Below, piece after piece: positions 45,290 to 57,811 of a stretch of DNA of 64,000 nt. How positions within the stretch are numbered: the stretch's first letter is position 1; the number at the start of each line of letters is the position of its first letter. Made by a program: the position numbers and the translations under genes. This DNA is from Rotaria sp. Silwood1 (taxonomy: Eukaryota > Rotifera > Eurotatoria > Philodinida > Philodinidae), in the NCBI GenBank assembly GCA_905250075.1, contig CAJNOP010000636.1, positions 1 to 64,000 on the forward strand, given 5' to 3'. A model generated the notes under the pieces. It ran no database searches and was not told the origin of the DNA. It worked only from the letters and a program-made list of their open reading frames with translations.

Positions 45290-46110
45290 TATAATCCATA
45301 TTTAATCATTAAATTTGATTGTAAATCACAAAAAAAATGGATTCACTTGATTTTACTCAATAACCGATCATAATAGATTATTTAATGCATCAATTGCATC
45401 TAATTTTTTTGATTTTAAATCAAATTTAATGATTAAATATGAATTATAATAGTGTCATTATAATAGGTTTTTCAGCACAAAAAAATCTATGATGATCGTT
45501 TATAAATCACGTAGAAACTGTTCCTAATCAGATTTTTTCCACTTTATGCCCACTATTACTTTATAATCTATTTTAATCTATCATTACCTTGTAGTTGATT
45601 ATTACCTTTTAATCTATTATTACCTATTAATCTATTTTAATCCATTATAACTTTTTAACCCATTTCAATCTACTGTAACTTATTCATCAAATTTAATCGA
45701 TTATAGCCATTTAATCTATTTTAATCCATTATTACCCTCCAATCTATTATAATCATACATATCGAAGATAAGTGCTTTTCTTCATATTCGAATACGAAAC
45801 ATCAAATTTCTCATGATTATTTGGATTCCTTGTGTTTGAAAACTGTGGAGTTGTTACTAAACTAAAGTCACACATTTGTGGTAAAGTTGGAACTCCTATA
45901 TAAATTGTTTTGAATTGAGATGGCACAATTACATTAGTAATCGATTAAAATCGGTTAGGAGAAAAAATAATCAATTATAATCGATTGTTATAGAAAAATT
46001 AATTAAAATAGCTTTGATTTTTAATCGATTATTTGGATTATTCTAAAATTAATTGATTTTAACAGATTATTTTCGAAAGCGTTTATAATCGATTGTATTC
46101 TTAGTGGATT
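45290..46110. repeat. AATC(G/T)ATT-rich repeats with a 28 bp tandem core
   Basis: In about 45540-45750 units such as ACCTATTAATCTATTTTAATCC + ATTATA repeat every 28 bp, with some 18 bp short units. The flanks (45290-45480, 45930-46110) are full of AATCGATT/AATCAATT half-palindromes in both orientations. A similar block lies at 47440-47690. Non-coding. Confidence 0.65.
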
Positions 46111-47439
46111 ATTGTGGAACTCACATGATGACTCCGAAGAAAACAGTGATAGGAAGCTTGAATCGAACTTTTCATCACCTTTTTCTTCACTCCCTGTAGA
46201 CTTTAGCACCTATGAGTGGGGCCAAAAGATTATAGAAAATGTTTCCAGAATGATGGAGGGGGAGGAGAGAGGCATTAATCCTACAGAATGTATTCCTAGA
46301 AATAAGAAAACGCTCGTCAGTAACAACGCTGCCTTAATCGTTCTTAAACTTTCCAGAATCTTTCAAAGCACTTTATGTATCTGAGATTTCTACTGTAGAT
46401 TCTAACTAGTGTATTTATTGTGATTTCTGGTATTTGATACAGAGAAACGTTCTTATTGGAAATATCATTTAGTATCGCAATGGCAATCTTGATTTAGCAG
46501 AGTCAGAATAGGACGCAAACTGAATAGTAGGAACTGATTTAGTTCTAAAGTTTGGAAAATCTCAATGGTATGTGGTTAAGTTTGTTCAGAAAAGCAATGG
46601 TGTGCTCAATAACTGCCTCAAAGATTAAACTCTTTCACAATAGAAGACCACTTTGGAGAAATGATGCATCGGACATCATAAAAGACCCTCTCTTAATCAG
46701 TTGGTTTATCAAAAAATGGGTACATCCGTCAATATATCAGCATCCAAAACTACCTAGTATTCAAGGCTTTGAGCTGAAAATCTTAAAAGACTGATGTCAG
46801 CATTTCTTTTCTGAGTTTTTCAAACCCCTTTCATTAAAAGTTATTAAAAAAAAATGAAACACAACAGGAGACCCCGTCAAAACTTCATATATTTGTACAT
46901 AATAGAAGGCTCGAGGTCTTATATTATGAAAGAGCTCATATTTGTGTGTATAGCATGATAATATGGTGTTTGAACCGATAAAATCTGACACTAAATGATA
47001 CGTACGGCTTCTTGTGGTATGTATCGGCTATATTATAATAAGAGAAAATAATTTCATATTTGAAAATGCCTCTAGCAATAGAAACAAGTGTTTCGAGCAA
47101 AACGATATTGAATAAATCTAATACATTTGGTAGAATCGGAATTTTGAATCGAAACTATTTTGAAATGTTCAAATTTTAGAGCAAGCAAAATCAACTATAG
47201 AAACTGTTACCATTTTCAATGGTTCATATATTTCACTTTCTCCAAATGAATTGTTACAACCTTCCTAACCATACATCATAGATTCCTAAGAGTGACAGTT
47301 TGTGAGCCCCACACTCCGCCTTTCAAGGAACCGCACTCATCAATATTTCACATTATTCTAAACAACCCACACTTTTAGGTGTTGTTCCTCAAATCAATCA
47401 AAAAACAATATCGATTCTCACTGGCTTATTTCGATGACT
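46111..47439. other. Intergenic, nothing recognised
   Basis: Open frames at 46112-46384 and 46552-46794 have no recognisable domain and no splice context. The region is otherwise AT-rich and unique. Confidence 0.35.
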
Positions 47440-47690
47440 TCAAAGCAAACTAATTTCAATAGATTATTTTTGAAATACAGTAAAATCGATTAAATTTTTA
47501 ATCAGTTATATGGATTATTCTAAAAAAAATCGATTATAAACAATTATTTTTCAAACTAACTAAAACCGATTAGACTTTTAATCGATTATACAGATTATTC
47601 TTGAAATCGATTAAAGTTGATTAGATTTTTAATCAATTATTCAGATGTTTTGCCGAATAATCAATTTTAATCTGATTTTTTTGAACGTTT
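47440..47690. repeat. Second AATCGATT-rich block
   Basis: Phrases such as AATCGATTAAATTTTTAATC, GGATTATTCTAAAAAAAATC and GATTAGACTTTTAATCGATT repeat at ~60 bp spacing. Same motif family as 45290-46110. A short C-rich telomere-like stretch (CACACCCACACCC, 47704-47716) follows without a G arm. Confidence 0.6.
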
Positions 47691-48470
47691 TTTTTACATG
47701 GGTCACACCCACACCCTTCATTCACGAAAAGGCATTTTTAGCATGTGACTAGATAGGAAATAAAAATTGGTTCAAATATGGCTAGAAATGATTTGAGTAC
47801 ATGAATTTTGATACCGTGATTATCTGCTTGAAAAAATGAGATTTCCAGTTCTTCAACATATTGTTTTCAAGCTAAAGGTGTCTTCTTTTTTATTTTGAAC
47901 TGTGAAATGTAATTCCACTTGTATTCCAGTAATAAAAACAGATACACGAAGCTTGGTTGGCATTTTCCAGCTATTTTTGTTTAGCTGTTGAAGTTCATTT
48001 ATGAAACCGACCATAAAGCAGTTTTAAACATATTTTATATGAAAATGCTCACCTTTTGGGTCCTCCAATTATTAATAATTTTCTCAAATCAAACTGATAT
48101 CGTATTCCGAAAAATATGAGCAAAAACTAATACAGGTTCTATAACTTTGACCAGGCGAAAATGTGTACATCTCGATAATTAATTGCTTCTTAAAGTCTGA
48201 CAGCACTATCAATCTAATTTGATTGCACAAAGAGATAGAGTACATCCTTACCTATGTCTTCCTGTAAAACTTTCTTTACGTTAGACAATCGAAGTGGCTG
48301 GAATTCATCAAACGATTTGATTCGAATAGGTGGTTCTATAATTTTAACCAGCACTGTAGTTCTAAGGGTATAGGTGTAAGAGTAAAAGGGTTTGAAACCT
48401 TTCAATGGATTTGGAATATTTATTGTAGTTTTGAAGTGTGATAGAGAAATATTCCCAGATCACACACGTA
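47691..48470. other. Intergenic, nothing recognised
   Basis: AT-rich sequence; no gene supported. The 63-codon minus frame at 48214-48405 is unassigned. Confidence 0.35.
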
Positions 48471-48725
48471 AAAACGGTCAAAAATTCTCAAACGTTGTTG
48501 AATAATAATCAGGGTTTCCGATTGTGGATCCGTAATGTTTGGAGAAAAAGAATCTTAATCCGATAGAGATTTTCTACGCTTAAACGCCCAAAAATTCCGA
48601 ATGTTTTCAGATGATCTTGCGGTTCCCGATTGTGTGTCATTAACATTTAGAAAATACGGATACGAAAATGTGGAACATTTTCACGGTTGAAACGTCAAAA
48701 ATTTTAATCATCTGAAAAATTTACT
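48471..48725. repeat. ~108 bp repeat, two units and a partial third
   Basis: AAACGGTCAAAAATTCTCAA (about 48472), AAACGCCCAAAAATTCCGAA (about 48582) and AAACGTCAAAAATTTTAATC (about 48690) start successive units that share TTCCGATTGTG and GGATACGAAAA-type blocks. Just upstream of the NHL gene. Confidence 0.55.
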
Positions 48726-48895
48726 GTTTGAACATCAATTCTTTATAACTGTTAGTGATACACAAGCGGGAATCTCGATTGACATCCGAAAACGGTCGAA
48801 AAGTTGCCCGCTTACACACGTGTTTGAATTTTCTTGTCTGCTTGGGTACCTCTTTCCCTTACGACGATTCCGATTCCTTTCCTCATTCGTTGTAG

Positions 48896-49815
48896 TGATT
48901 CCCAATATTCCTGCCAATGCTCAATGGCAACAAAACGGTATCACTGTGGCTGGAGGAAATGAACGAGGCAATGCAACCAATCAACTCTTTTCCCCATGGG
49001 GTTTGTATGTTGATGATGATCAAACTGTCTATGTAGCTGATCAGTTGAATCATCGTATAATGAAATGGGCATTGGGTGCGACAAGTGGTCAAGTGGTTGC
49101 TGGTGGAAATGGGCAAGGAAGTGGAGCTCATCAGTTGTCTAGCCCATTCGATGTGATCGTCGACAAAGACACTGATAGTCTCATAATTTGTGATTATTCG
49201 AATAAAAGAGTAGTTCGATGGTCTCGTCGAAATGCGACAAGTGGAGAAACAATCATCTCCAACATCGAGTGTCGGAGTTTGAAAATGGACGAGAATGGAT
49301 CTCTGTACGTCACTGACGTTGCGAAAAGTGAAGTGCGACGATATCGAAGAGGAGAATCTGAAGGAACAGTGGTTGCAGGTGGAAATGAACGTGGAGATCG
49401 TCTCGATCAACTCTCTGACCCACAATACGTATTCGTCGATCAAGACCATTCAATATACGTGTCTGAATGGGGAAATTATCGTGTGATGAAATGGGTGAAA
49501 GGTGCAAAACAAGGCATTATCGTGGCTGGTGGCCAAGGAGATGGAAACGGCCTTGAAAAATTTTCACGTCCTCTAGGAGTCGTTGTCGATCAATTGGGCA
49601 CTGTCTATGTGGCTGATGGAGGGAATGCTCGAATTATTCGTTGGCCCATAGGAGCCACACAGGCAAGTGTCATTGTTGGTGAAAACGGTGCAGGAGGACA
49701 ATCGAACCAACTCTATGGGCCTGTCGGTTTGTCATTCGATCGACACGGTAATCTTTATGTCGTCGATTGGGGAAATCAACGAGTACAAAGATTTAACTTG
49801 GAATTCAATAGTTGA
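48896..49815 (+). CDS. NHL-repeat beta-propeller protein (5' exon not found)
   Basis: The frame after the acceptor TTCGTTGTAG (48886-48895) encodes six NHL blades. Their cores are GLYVDDDQTVYVADQLNHRI, DVIVDKDTDSLIICDYSNKR, SLKMDENGSLYVTDVAKSEV, YVFVDQDHSIYVSEWGNYRV, GVVVDQLGTVYVADGGNARI and GLSFDRHGNLYVVDWGNQRV, each followed by KW, RW or RF. VAGGNERG-type turns link them. Six blades make a complete propeller, typically a protein- or ligand-binding surface; in bdelloids such domains often sit outside the cell on a membrane stalk. No ATG in this frame precedes the propeller with a plausible leader. The frame opens at a GTG at 48820, and the polypyrimidine-AG at 48886-48895 suggests splicing from an upstream exon. 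The stop is TGA at 49813. AATAAA-like GAAATAAAATC at 49917 may be the polyA signal. It is the intact relative of the fragment at 15620-16050. Confidence 0.82.
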
Positions 49816-49939
49816 AAAAGAATGACCAGACAAACCCACAATGAAAATGTCATGCAATAGAAACAGTGAATGACTTACTTTTTTGTGTAGCTGTCGGTGT
49901 GGTGTGTAATTTTCAATGAAATAAAATCATCAAAAACCT

Positions 49940-50075
49940 ACACGCATATGACGAGAGGGAGACGGAGCGAGATAGGGGAGAGGGATGAGATAGAATAGAG
50001 ACACGTTGGAGGGAAACAGGGCATAGAGACGGTGAGAGAGACGTGTGGAAGACGGAGGGAAAGAAAGAAGATGAT
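49940..50075 (+). repeat. Purine-rich GA tract
   Basis: Long GAGA/GGAG-rich stretch (for example ACGAGAGGGAGACGGAGCGA) with very few pyrimidines, lying 130-260 bp after the NHL stop. It opens artefactual Ser/Leu-rich minus frames (49913-50277). Such tracts can form triplex DNA and slip. Confidence 0.6.
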
Positions 50076-50363
50076 GTTCCAAAACGGCGCTGCCTAACAT
50101 AACCGACCCCACAATCATCTTCACAGAAAAATAACCAGCACAAACACACACACAACGGAATTCGTCATAGAAAAAGTCCCGAATGGAGACGTGGCTGACT
50201 TTTACGTATTTGGAATCCTCGAAATATACCACCCCAAAACTCATCCAAACCATATGATATTTCCCAATCGACATCAAAACGACCAGATCTAACGGATTTC
50301 AAGGACTCTCGAGGATCGGATCAATAAACGTAATGCAATCGCAGTGTTTTCAGAAACAGAATA

Positions 50364-50483
50364 AGGGTGTGGGTGTGGGTGTGGGATGCGTCAGGGGTGT
50401 GAGGTTGATGGTGTGGCTGTGAAAATGAAAGGTTAGAATATTCACATTCAACTGCACACCCGTACCCACACCTACACCACACG
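50364..50483. repeat. Telomere-like palindrome
   Basis: G arm 50364-50431 (GGGTGTGGGTGTGGGTGTGG, then degenerate), loop AAAATGAAAGGTTAGAATAT, C arm 50443-50483 (TTCACATTCAACTGCACACC and CGTACCCACACCTACACCAC). Confidence 0.75.
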
Positions 50484-50489
50484 GCCGAT

Positions 50490-53442
50490 GTGAAGCTACC
50501 ACGACGACCAATTGTATTTTACACACATTCCACCAATAGACAAACAGCTATAAAATACCGTCTCCGATTCATATAATACCAACATACAATCCTTAGTTAC
50601 CCATATCACATTAACACAACAGATGAGGCGACAAATTCACACAGAAAAATTTGAATAATCTTAAACCGTATTTTAACTAAAGAAGATACCAAATAGATTC
50701 AGCTTACTCGGAACTTCCTAAATTCAGCAAATATATGAGCTCATACTTTGTTAACTATCCATTGCAGCGAGATGAACTTTATATCAAAAGATAGATAATT
50801 GAACCGCAATTCCAATGATGTATAGGGAAATTTCAAGTTCGATTTCTGAAATGATCATATGATCAGAAAAAGAGACCAAAAATGTGACGCTTGAGTGAAA
50901 TACTATAAATAAATGAGCTAATAGTTTGTACAGAATTAAGTTCTCTACCATTTGTTATATTGGTTTTCTTTTTTCAATGGAAAAAAAACTGAAAATGAAA
51001 GCTAATATATGCTTAGTTGTATGCACACATTTTTAATTTCGACTTTTCTTTGTGACCCGTGTATTTTGTGAAACACTATCTGAAAGGAGTGTTGAAATGT
51101 TTAGGGGTAGAAATTAGCACCCACCCACCCCCCTTCCCACAGACCGGGACATACAGAATTTGGATCCATCACAGACCGTGACAGAGAAACTGTAGTTCTA
51201 TTTCTGTCGTGGTAACGCGTCGTGTTGTGCAACCTTCTCATCGATCACCACACCCACAACCACACCCTAGTGATATTGGGAAAAGATTTTCATTGATAGG
51301 ATTTTTACGAATGTGTTAATTTTTACACAGGGCATCCTTCTAATGTATGGCATTATGTACTTGTCGAGAGATTTACATTTTCTATTTTAAAACTCTTACT
51401 TAATCATAGGAATCTTGGAAGATGCAAATATTGTAGTTGTCTGGTTTGTCTTTATAAATACTTTTATCCATTTGATCATATAATCACTCAGCTTGTTTCC
51501 TCGTTTCTCAATATAATAACTATTGATATTTTGAAGTCTTTTCGCATGATTTCAGAACAGTTCCTTTTCCTTTTTTCTTTGTAATCAAATTTCATTTGGG
51601 AGAATTTCCTATCGTTATTAGTTTTAATGGTTACTAATGGATATTGAGAGTAAAATTATCAATAGAAAGAAAATAATGAATGGCTAATGTCTAGCGATCT
51701 TCATTCATGATATTTTATATTGAATATCATGATAATCAGAGATTGAAATAAAAATATTGTAGTAACTCATTTTCTAGAGAATTAATTTCCTGAAATTGAG
51801 AAGAAGCTTCAATAATATTTGGTATCTTATTTAGATTTCGAATGAATGAAAAAAAAAACATTCTGTCTTATTACGTCTTGGAATGTATGTTAATCTCCTC
51901 TAATTTAATTTATAGATTTCCCTCTTCCTGATATAACAGAATATGAATGGAATTTTTTCAAACAAAATCTGCTATTCTTTTAACTTTAGAAAATATTTTC
52001 TGTTTAATAGAATCAATATATTGCAATATAACATATTTCAAATCGGGAATTTCAACATTGTATAATATTTCGATTCAAAATGTTAAACTACTGACAAAGT
52101 CGCCTGAAATAAATGTCGATTATTGGCACGAAATCTTTTTCATTTCTTCCATGTGAATTCTTTGGTACAAGTTCATGGTAGTGTTAAATTTGCCGTTTAA
52201 TAAAATAATTTATTTTAAGTATATTTTAAAAATAATTAGCATTAAAACATATCGATTGTACACACATTACTTTTAAAATGTATTCAAACACTATTAAGGT
52301 ATTGATCTAGAAAGAAAAGTGGAAATTGATCAATTACCATTTATTCATGTTAGATTCATTAAATCGATCCACTACTCATCTCGAAAAAATTATCTACTAA
52401 ACTTTAGCAATTTTTTTTTCAATATATTCATGTGTGCGAAATATACTTTTTTTTTTGTTTAAGATAATTGGTCATTATCAATACATTATCATTTTAAATA
52501 AAACTCGAAATGGTCTACAATTTTCAATTGTTTTCTTTTAGTTGAATAAAATTAAACAAATTTTTCTTATTTTTGTCTTATTAATAATAAATAACTGGTC
52601 GGGTGAAGGAGATATTTTATCATTTTTAGTTTTGCAACAGTTGACTAACATCTTCATACCTTATGATTGTAATTTTAATAATCCTGTTAATATTGTTTGA
52701 CGTCAAAATAATAATTCCTCTTGACAATACTAGTCGTTCGCTATCTTTAAAGCCATTACTGATTTATTTCTATGATGACCTATCCTTTTTCTAATAAAAT
52801 GAAAGGAAGAAGTTATTGATAAACCAGGATAATATCATTTCAGACTGCTTTCTTTTTATTGCATCTTGAAAATTCTCAATGAAAAGATGAGATAATTCAA
52901 AAATTACAAATCAAATTAGCCAAGAAAAACTAAATGATAATTACTTGTTCTATACATATTTAACCAGATCTAGTATTTGTTACGGGTCTATTTTATGTAA
53001 TGATCAAATTTTATTCTCACGATAAAACAATTGTTATTACTTATTGATTGTGTAATACAATGATAATGTAATCATTACCTGTCCATATGTATAGTGTACT
53101 AACATATCAATTTCTGGAAATTACAAGTTTCTTTTGTTTTGTCTCATGTAAAAATTTTCCAACTTAGTACTATGCGCATAAATATATACATAATATGCTA
53201 CCGTTAATATATTTATTATTGTTCTCATACTATTTTCTCTTTCAATAAACTAACTCTGTTAACCTGTGAGTTTTTTATTCATTATCGAATTCAACAAGAC
53301 ATGACAAATCAATCATTTGTATAATAAACATAAAATCATCACAAATAATTGACTTTATTCTTTATCTGCTTATGCACTTATTTCCTCAATATTATCTGAA
53401 GGCTATACTATACAATTCCTATAACATAGTTTTATATTTTTA
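50490..53442. other. 3 kb AT-rich region, nothing recognised
   Basis: Two C-rich telomere-like scraps lie at 51119-51139 (CACCCACCCACCCCCCTTCC) and 51249-51268 (CACCACACCCACAACCACAC) without G arms. The 69-codon frame at 51947-52156 is preceded by TTATAG and might be an exon scrap, but I cannot place it in a family. The rest is AT-rich and unique. Confidence 0.4.
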
Positions 53443-53498
53443 AGGGTGTGGGTGTGTGTGTAGATATTGCTTCATACAAGATAAACCCACACCCAACT
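53443..53498. repeat. Telomere-like palindrome, compact
   Basis: AAGGGTGTGGGTGTGTGTGT, loop AGATATTGCTTCATACAAGA, then TAAACCCACACCCAACTT. With the flanks TTTTTAAGGGTG and CAACTTTAAGAT the pairing extends past the arms, so the unit boundary is probably visible here. Confidence 0.8.
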
Positions 53499-54418
53499 TT
53501 AAGATGTTTATTTTGATATTCTGTGTATTATTTTAGCTAGTAGCCATGCATACTATCCATGGAAATCATACAATACCTTCCAAAATTACAAAAGTGACTT
53601 CAGACTCGTGTACAGTGCACGAAGCTAAGTCGAATAAGTTACTTTAAAGTGTTCTTGTGCTCGTATGTAGTGCAATTACGATCATGGATGTATCTCATGG
53701 ATATATAAGAGAACGTTCATGCGAAGTTCGATAATCACTTCAGTATACGAAGTACTGGTAATAATTTAGTTTTCTGATTCTTTTTTATGTGCGTTTGAAA
53801 GGACATTGTCTGAAATCACCAAATCAGAATTGTCAGCTCATTTGAATGTACTATAGTACAGTTAGTCCATATCGACTTGTTAGTACTAAAAACTTACAAT
53901 CAAAAAGAAAGCCGAAAATAGTCTCATAAACGTTTATAAGGATTATGCTTTAACAAGTTAGAGAATTTTTTCGTGTAGTATACAAAAAGATAGAGCATCA
54001 ATAGCTGTAAACAGTGAGCCGTTTGAATTATTGTATATTATCTATTTAATCGGACTCGGCAGTAAACCAAACAGAATCAAGCTGAACTTTTTATATGCTA
54101 TGTAACTTTTAATTCGCCACAAAATAGTACAAAAATCTTGAACAAAAGAGGTCTTTTGGAACGACATCAGACTCACATGTCTCTCATACATATTAATTAT
54201 TCAACAAATATGAAATATCTTTAGCAATTTCCATGAATATCATACAGTCACCTTCTAGAGAAATTTTTTTCTACGAAAAACTGATCACTCGGAGACCACG
54301 ATGTTGTGGAGGACCACAGATAATTTTTCAGAAAAAAAATGAAGTTCTTAGAACTTATTCAATTCAATATAGTTTTCGACGGTGATTCCGGATGTTACAT
54401 GTATTATCTCATGAAATC
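53499..54418. other. Intergenic, nothing recognised
   Basis: AT-rich unique sequence without a supported gene. Confidence 0.4.
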
Positions 54419-54461
54419 GGGTGTGAGTGTGGGTAGAAATTCACTTCACGAACACCCACAT
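54419..54461. repeat. Short telomere-like palindrome
   Basis: GGGTGTGAGTGTGGGT, loop AGAAATTCACTTCACGA, ACACCCACATC. Confidence 0.6.
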
Positions 54462-54700
54462 CATCAATAATGATTATCAAAACATTTTTAGTACGATCAT
54501 TTTCATAGATATGAAATTTATTTTCAATAAGAAAGAATACAAAAAACTATTCCAAAAGAAGCGAATTTATTTGCTTATTCATTACGGGTTTAAAACTTTT
54601 GATTTGATTTGATTGACAAATTTAAGAAACTTATTTTAATTTACTGACTAGAGAATGATCGAAATTAATCTATACATTCGTCTTAAATGATCTCGATAGG

Positions 54701-56916
54701 TTAAATCATATCGTCATAAAATTCTACTTTTTTAAAGTTTGCGTAAAATGAATCTTTGTTTTTTGAGTTTAAATATTTTTCAATCAATTCAAATGTTTGA
54801 TCTTGATGAAATGCAATCTAGAAAGAGAAACATCGAATAAGTTCAGAAAAAAACATTTAATAGCATATTCATAATTAAATGTATAGAGTAAATATTTCCA
54901 TGTTACTTCAATATATGTATCTTGAATATTTAAGATTTGTTTTGTGTTTGAGAAATTTGTTGGAGAAGTATTTGAATAAACTGTATAATTGATTGTTGAG
55001 AACGAAAGAATAGCAAGAAATAATTTCATAATTATCATATCAAAATTAAATAGACGTTTAATACGTTGAACAGCAAATACTACATCTAGATTTGAAATTA
55101 ATTCAACTGCATTATAAAAAGCAGGATGATCCATCAATTCAATTTGATGATAAATGTATTATTAAGTAAACTAGAACGATCATCTGCAGGTAAACAAAGA
55201 AAATCTCGATTATTTTTGTATAATAATGGAGTTTTATCTATTTCCATTTCGAAAAACTCTATCAATGATATACTTTTAAAAAGTAATTTCAGAGGTAAAT
55301 TCGTTTGTTGATGCATAAAACTTTTACCAATTAATAATCCACTGTGTTCATCATAACAATGTGATAAATTTGAGAGAAGATTCCATTGATCGATAGTTAA
55401 TGTTGATTGATCTGATCGTAGAAGATTCAAAGTTGGAAGGTAAATAGGAATAAAACATTTCAACAACAACAAAAACAAAAAAAAGATTCATGTCACCATC
55501 CGCATCTTTTTCAGATACAATCATATAACAGTTCTCTTCGTTCACTATAAAATTATTAATGCTTTCTATTGTATTCTTATTTTCACATTCATCGCGTCTA
55601 GTGTTCTTCTCTCGTTTTATTCGATGGTCTTTTTCTTTCTTCCTTTGTTAATATAGATGTTGTCGTCTATAAATATTTCTCTCGTGTCCCAGCATCCTAT
55701 ATATATAGGCTTTTTCATTGTTGCAAATAAACTTGCGAGTGAAATTTAAATCTTACAAATCAATTTTATTCTTTTGTGATAGAAAAAAAAACAGAGTTGG
55801 TCAGTGCATCTTCGATAGGATTAAAATATAGGACTCACATACAAATGATGATCTAGCAAAACAAGAAAAAGCATGAACATGAGAGAGAGAGAGCATTGAA
55901 TATAACGAAATCTAATGATCAGACAAATTTTCTGAATTGATTCATTGTTTGTTTTATTAATCATGTACTCAATGAGATTTGAAAATCTGCTGTTAATCAT
56001 CAATATCTATAATCAGAAGATGTTTGAAAAGAGAGATATAGAAGGCCTTCAAAGACGTTTTCACATGAATATCCTGTATTTTTAATAATCAGTCCTACGA
56101 AAACAAAAATGAATATCAAAATTCGATCCTATTTGTCAAAGAAAAAAAAATGATATATAAACTTGTTAGATGTTTTCAGTTCATGTGTTGTCAATATTTC
56201 TGGAATGGAAATAGTTAAGAATTTTAAGTTGAGAATATCATTACTATTCGTTTATATTTACATCTATCTGTTGTGAAAATTTCAAAAATTTTTCTTCTAA
56301 ATGTAATTTTAAAAACGATTGTAATCTTTTTTTTATTCATCTTTCAAAAGAAAATATTCAAAATGATCGAAAGATAATAATCAATTCATATGTGAGACTT
56401 TGAACTTAAACTATCGTGATCGTTTTTTTTTAAATAAGACAATTAGAAATAACCTTACCTGTTCAGGTTCATTTAATCTAGCTATAACTGTTGATGTTGT
56501 TTGTATTGGAATATCAATTTCATTGGTGTTTTTCTTTGTTTTATTTCTGTGCGAATAAGATCCCCGAATCATTTCAATTTGCATTTCATTTGTGAAACAT
56601 TTACGAAGTCGACAAGAACTACATACATGACGAGTATTAATATTTATTTCACAATTACCATTCCAACGACATTGAAGTAATTTCTTCAGAAAAAGAAAAA
56701 AAAACAAAAAATGAATATAATCGAAATAGAAACGATTATTTTTCAATTCACCTGTCTTTCTACGAGATTTCGTTTGAAAAATATTTTACATGAATGACAT
56801 GATATAACACCATAATATGCATCGATAGCTGGAGCTCTACATATTTTGCATTCAGTCGATACTGGTTTTGATTGTCGCTTTTTACCAATGGATTCCTTGG
56901 ACGATGATTTTTCCAT
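54701..56916 (-). pseudogene. Nuclear hormone receptor with intact zinc fingers and damaged ligand domain
   Basis: Exon 1 (56916-56752, 55 codons from an ATG) carries zinc finger 1: CKICRAPAIDAYYGVISCHS + CKIFFKRN, the C-x2-C ... C-x2-C pattern with a P-box. After a 68 bp intron, exon 2 (56683-56459) carries finger 2 (CRWNGNCEININTRHVCSSC + RLRKCF) and a basic tail. The ligand-binding domain lies at about 55411-54780 (DQWNLLSNLSHCYDE, NNRDFLCLPADDRSSLL, MDHPAFYNAVELI, FDMIIMKLFLAILSFSTINY, DTYIEVTWKYLLY). It has a frameshift at about 55135-55150 next to an apparent loss of roughly 12 residues, and another at the T7 run near 54850. The C-terminal remainder runs in a shifted frame to TAA at 54701. 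The hinge exon between 56458 and 55411 was not found. Such receptors are ligand-gated transcription factors. Homopolymer read error at the T7 site is an alternative. Confidence 0.65.
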
Positions 56917-57381
56917 AATGAAAATATTTTTTTTTTATAAAATTGATTTTAATATTAAAAAAAAATGAACGATATTTAAATGTCGATTTTTGATAGATAT
57001 TATTTCAAAGAAAAAGCATAAAAAATAATTACGAAATATTATAAAGTGTGGCTAATACCAAAGTCGAGCAAAAAATTAGGTTTAATTGATTTATACATGA
57101 GTGGATAGACACTACGACACTGATTACGATTATATAGTTTTGAATATTTTTACTCCTTAGCTCAGGCAAGCAACTTAAAAAAACAAAAATAACTCTTTCT
57201 TTAGAAAATCAAAGATTATTCTAACTTACGTTGAATATTCATTACTAAAACTCTGATATCTATGTGGTTTTGGGAAAAGTCGATTGTAGTAGGTCTATTT
57301 TACTGCTATCACAATACTCACTTTCGATCAGGCTGACACTTTCTTCACGAAGCATTTGAATCGTCCGGTTAATGGGAAAAA
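56917..57381. other. Upstream region of the nuclear receptor
   Basis: AT-rich probable promoter region. No other feature recognised. Confidence 0.4.
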
Positions 57382-57811
57382 ACAAGTAACATAACCTTTT
57401 AATTTCATATCTTAGTATTGTTGAGAAAGTCCCCGTTTTTCATTACACACAGTATTCGAGATTAACATAAAAAATTACATAGAATGATCTGTTTTTTGTC
57501 AATAAAATATTTTCCGTCGAAATCTAGACTCTGCTCACCGTCAAAGCAAAAAACTAAATAAAAAATAGCTGGAATGATGAAGTACAGACCATATTTTGAC
57601 CAAAAATATTCTTTGATAAAACAACAGATCATTTTATGTAGTTTTTTTTTATGCTGATTCCGAATACCGTATTCATATAGTCAAATGTTAAATACTTTGC
57701 AGTGAAAATTTCAAAGTACCATTCTATCTTTAGCTATTTTATTATTGCTCTGAAAAACGTGAACTTTCTCAACAATACTAAGATATGAAATTAAAAGGTT
57801 ACGTTACTTGT
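57382..57811. mobile_element. 430 bp fold-back element with ~60 bp high-identity terminal inverted repeats
   Basis: The left end ACAAGTAACATAACCTTTTA, continuing through TATCTTAGTATTGTTGAGAA, is matched by the reverse complement of the right end with about two differences in the first 50 bp. Further in, TAACATAAAAAATTACATAG with AATGATCTGTT also pairs with the right arm after a ~75 bp offset, so the left arm carries a deletion or the right an insertion. Non-coding. Flanks (GGGAAAA and ACTAG) give no clear target duplication, so the superfamily is open. Confidence 0.78.
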
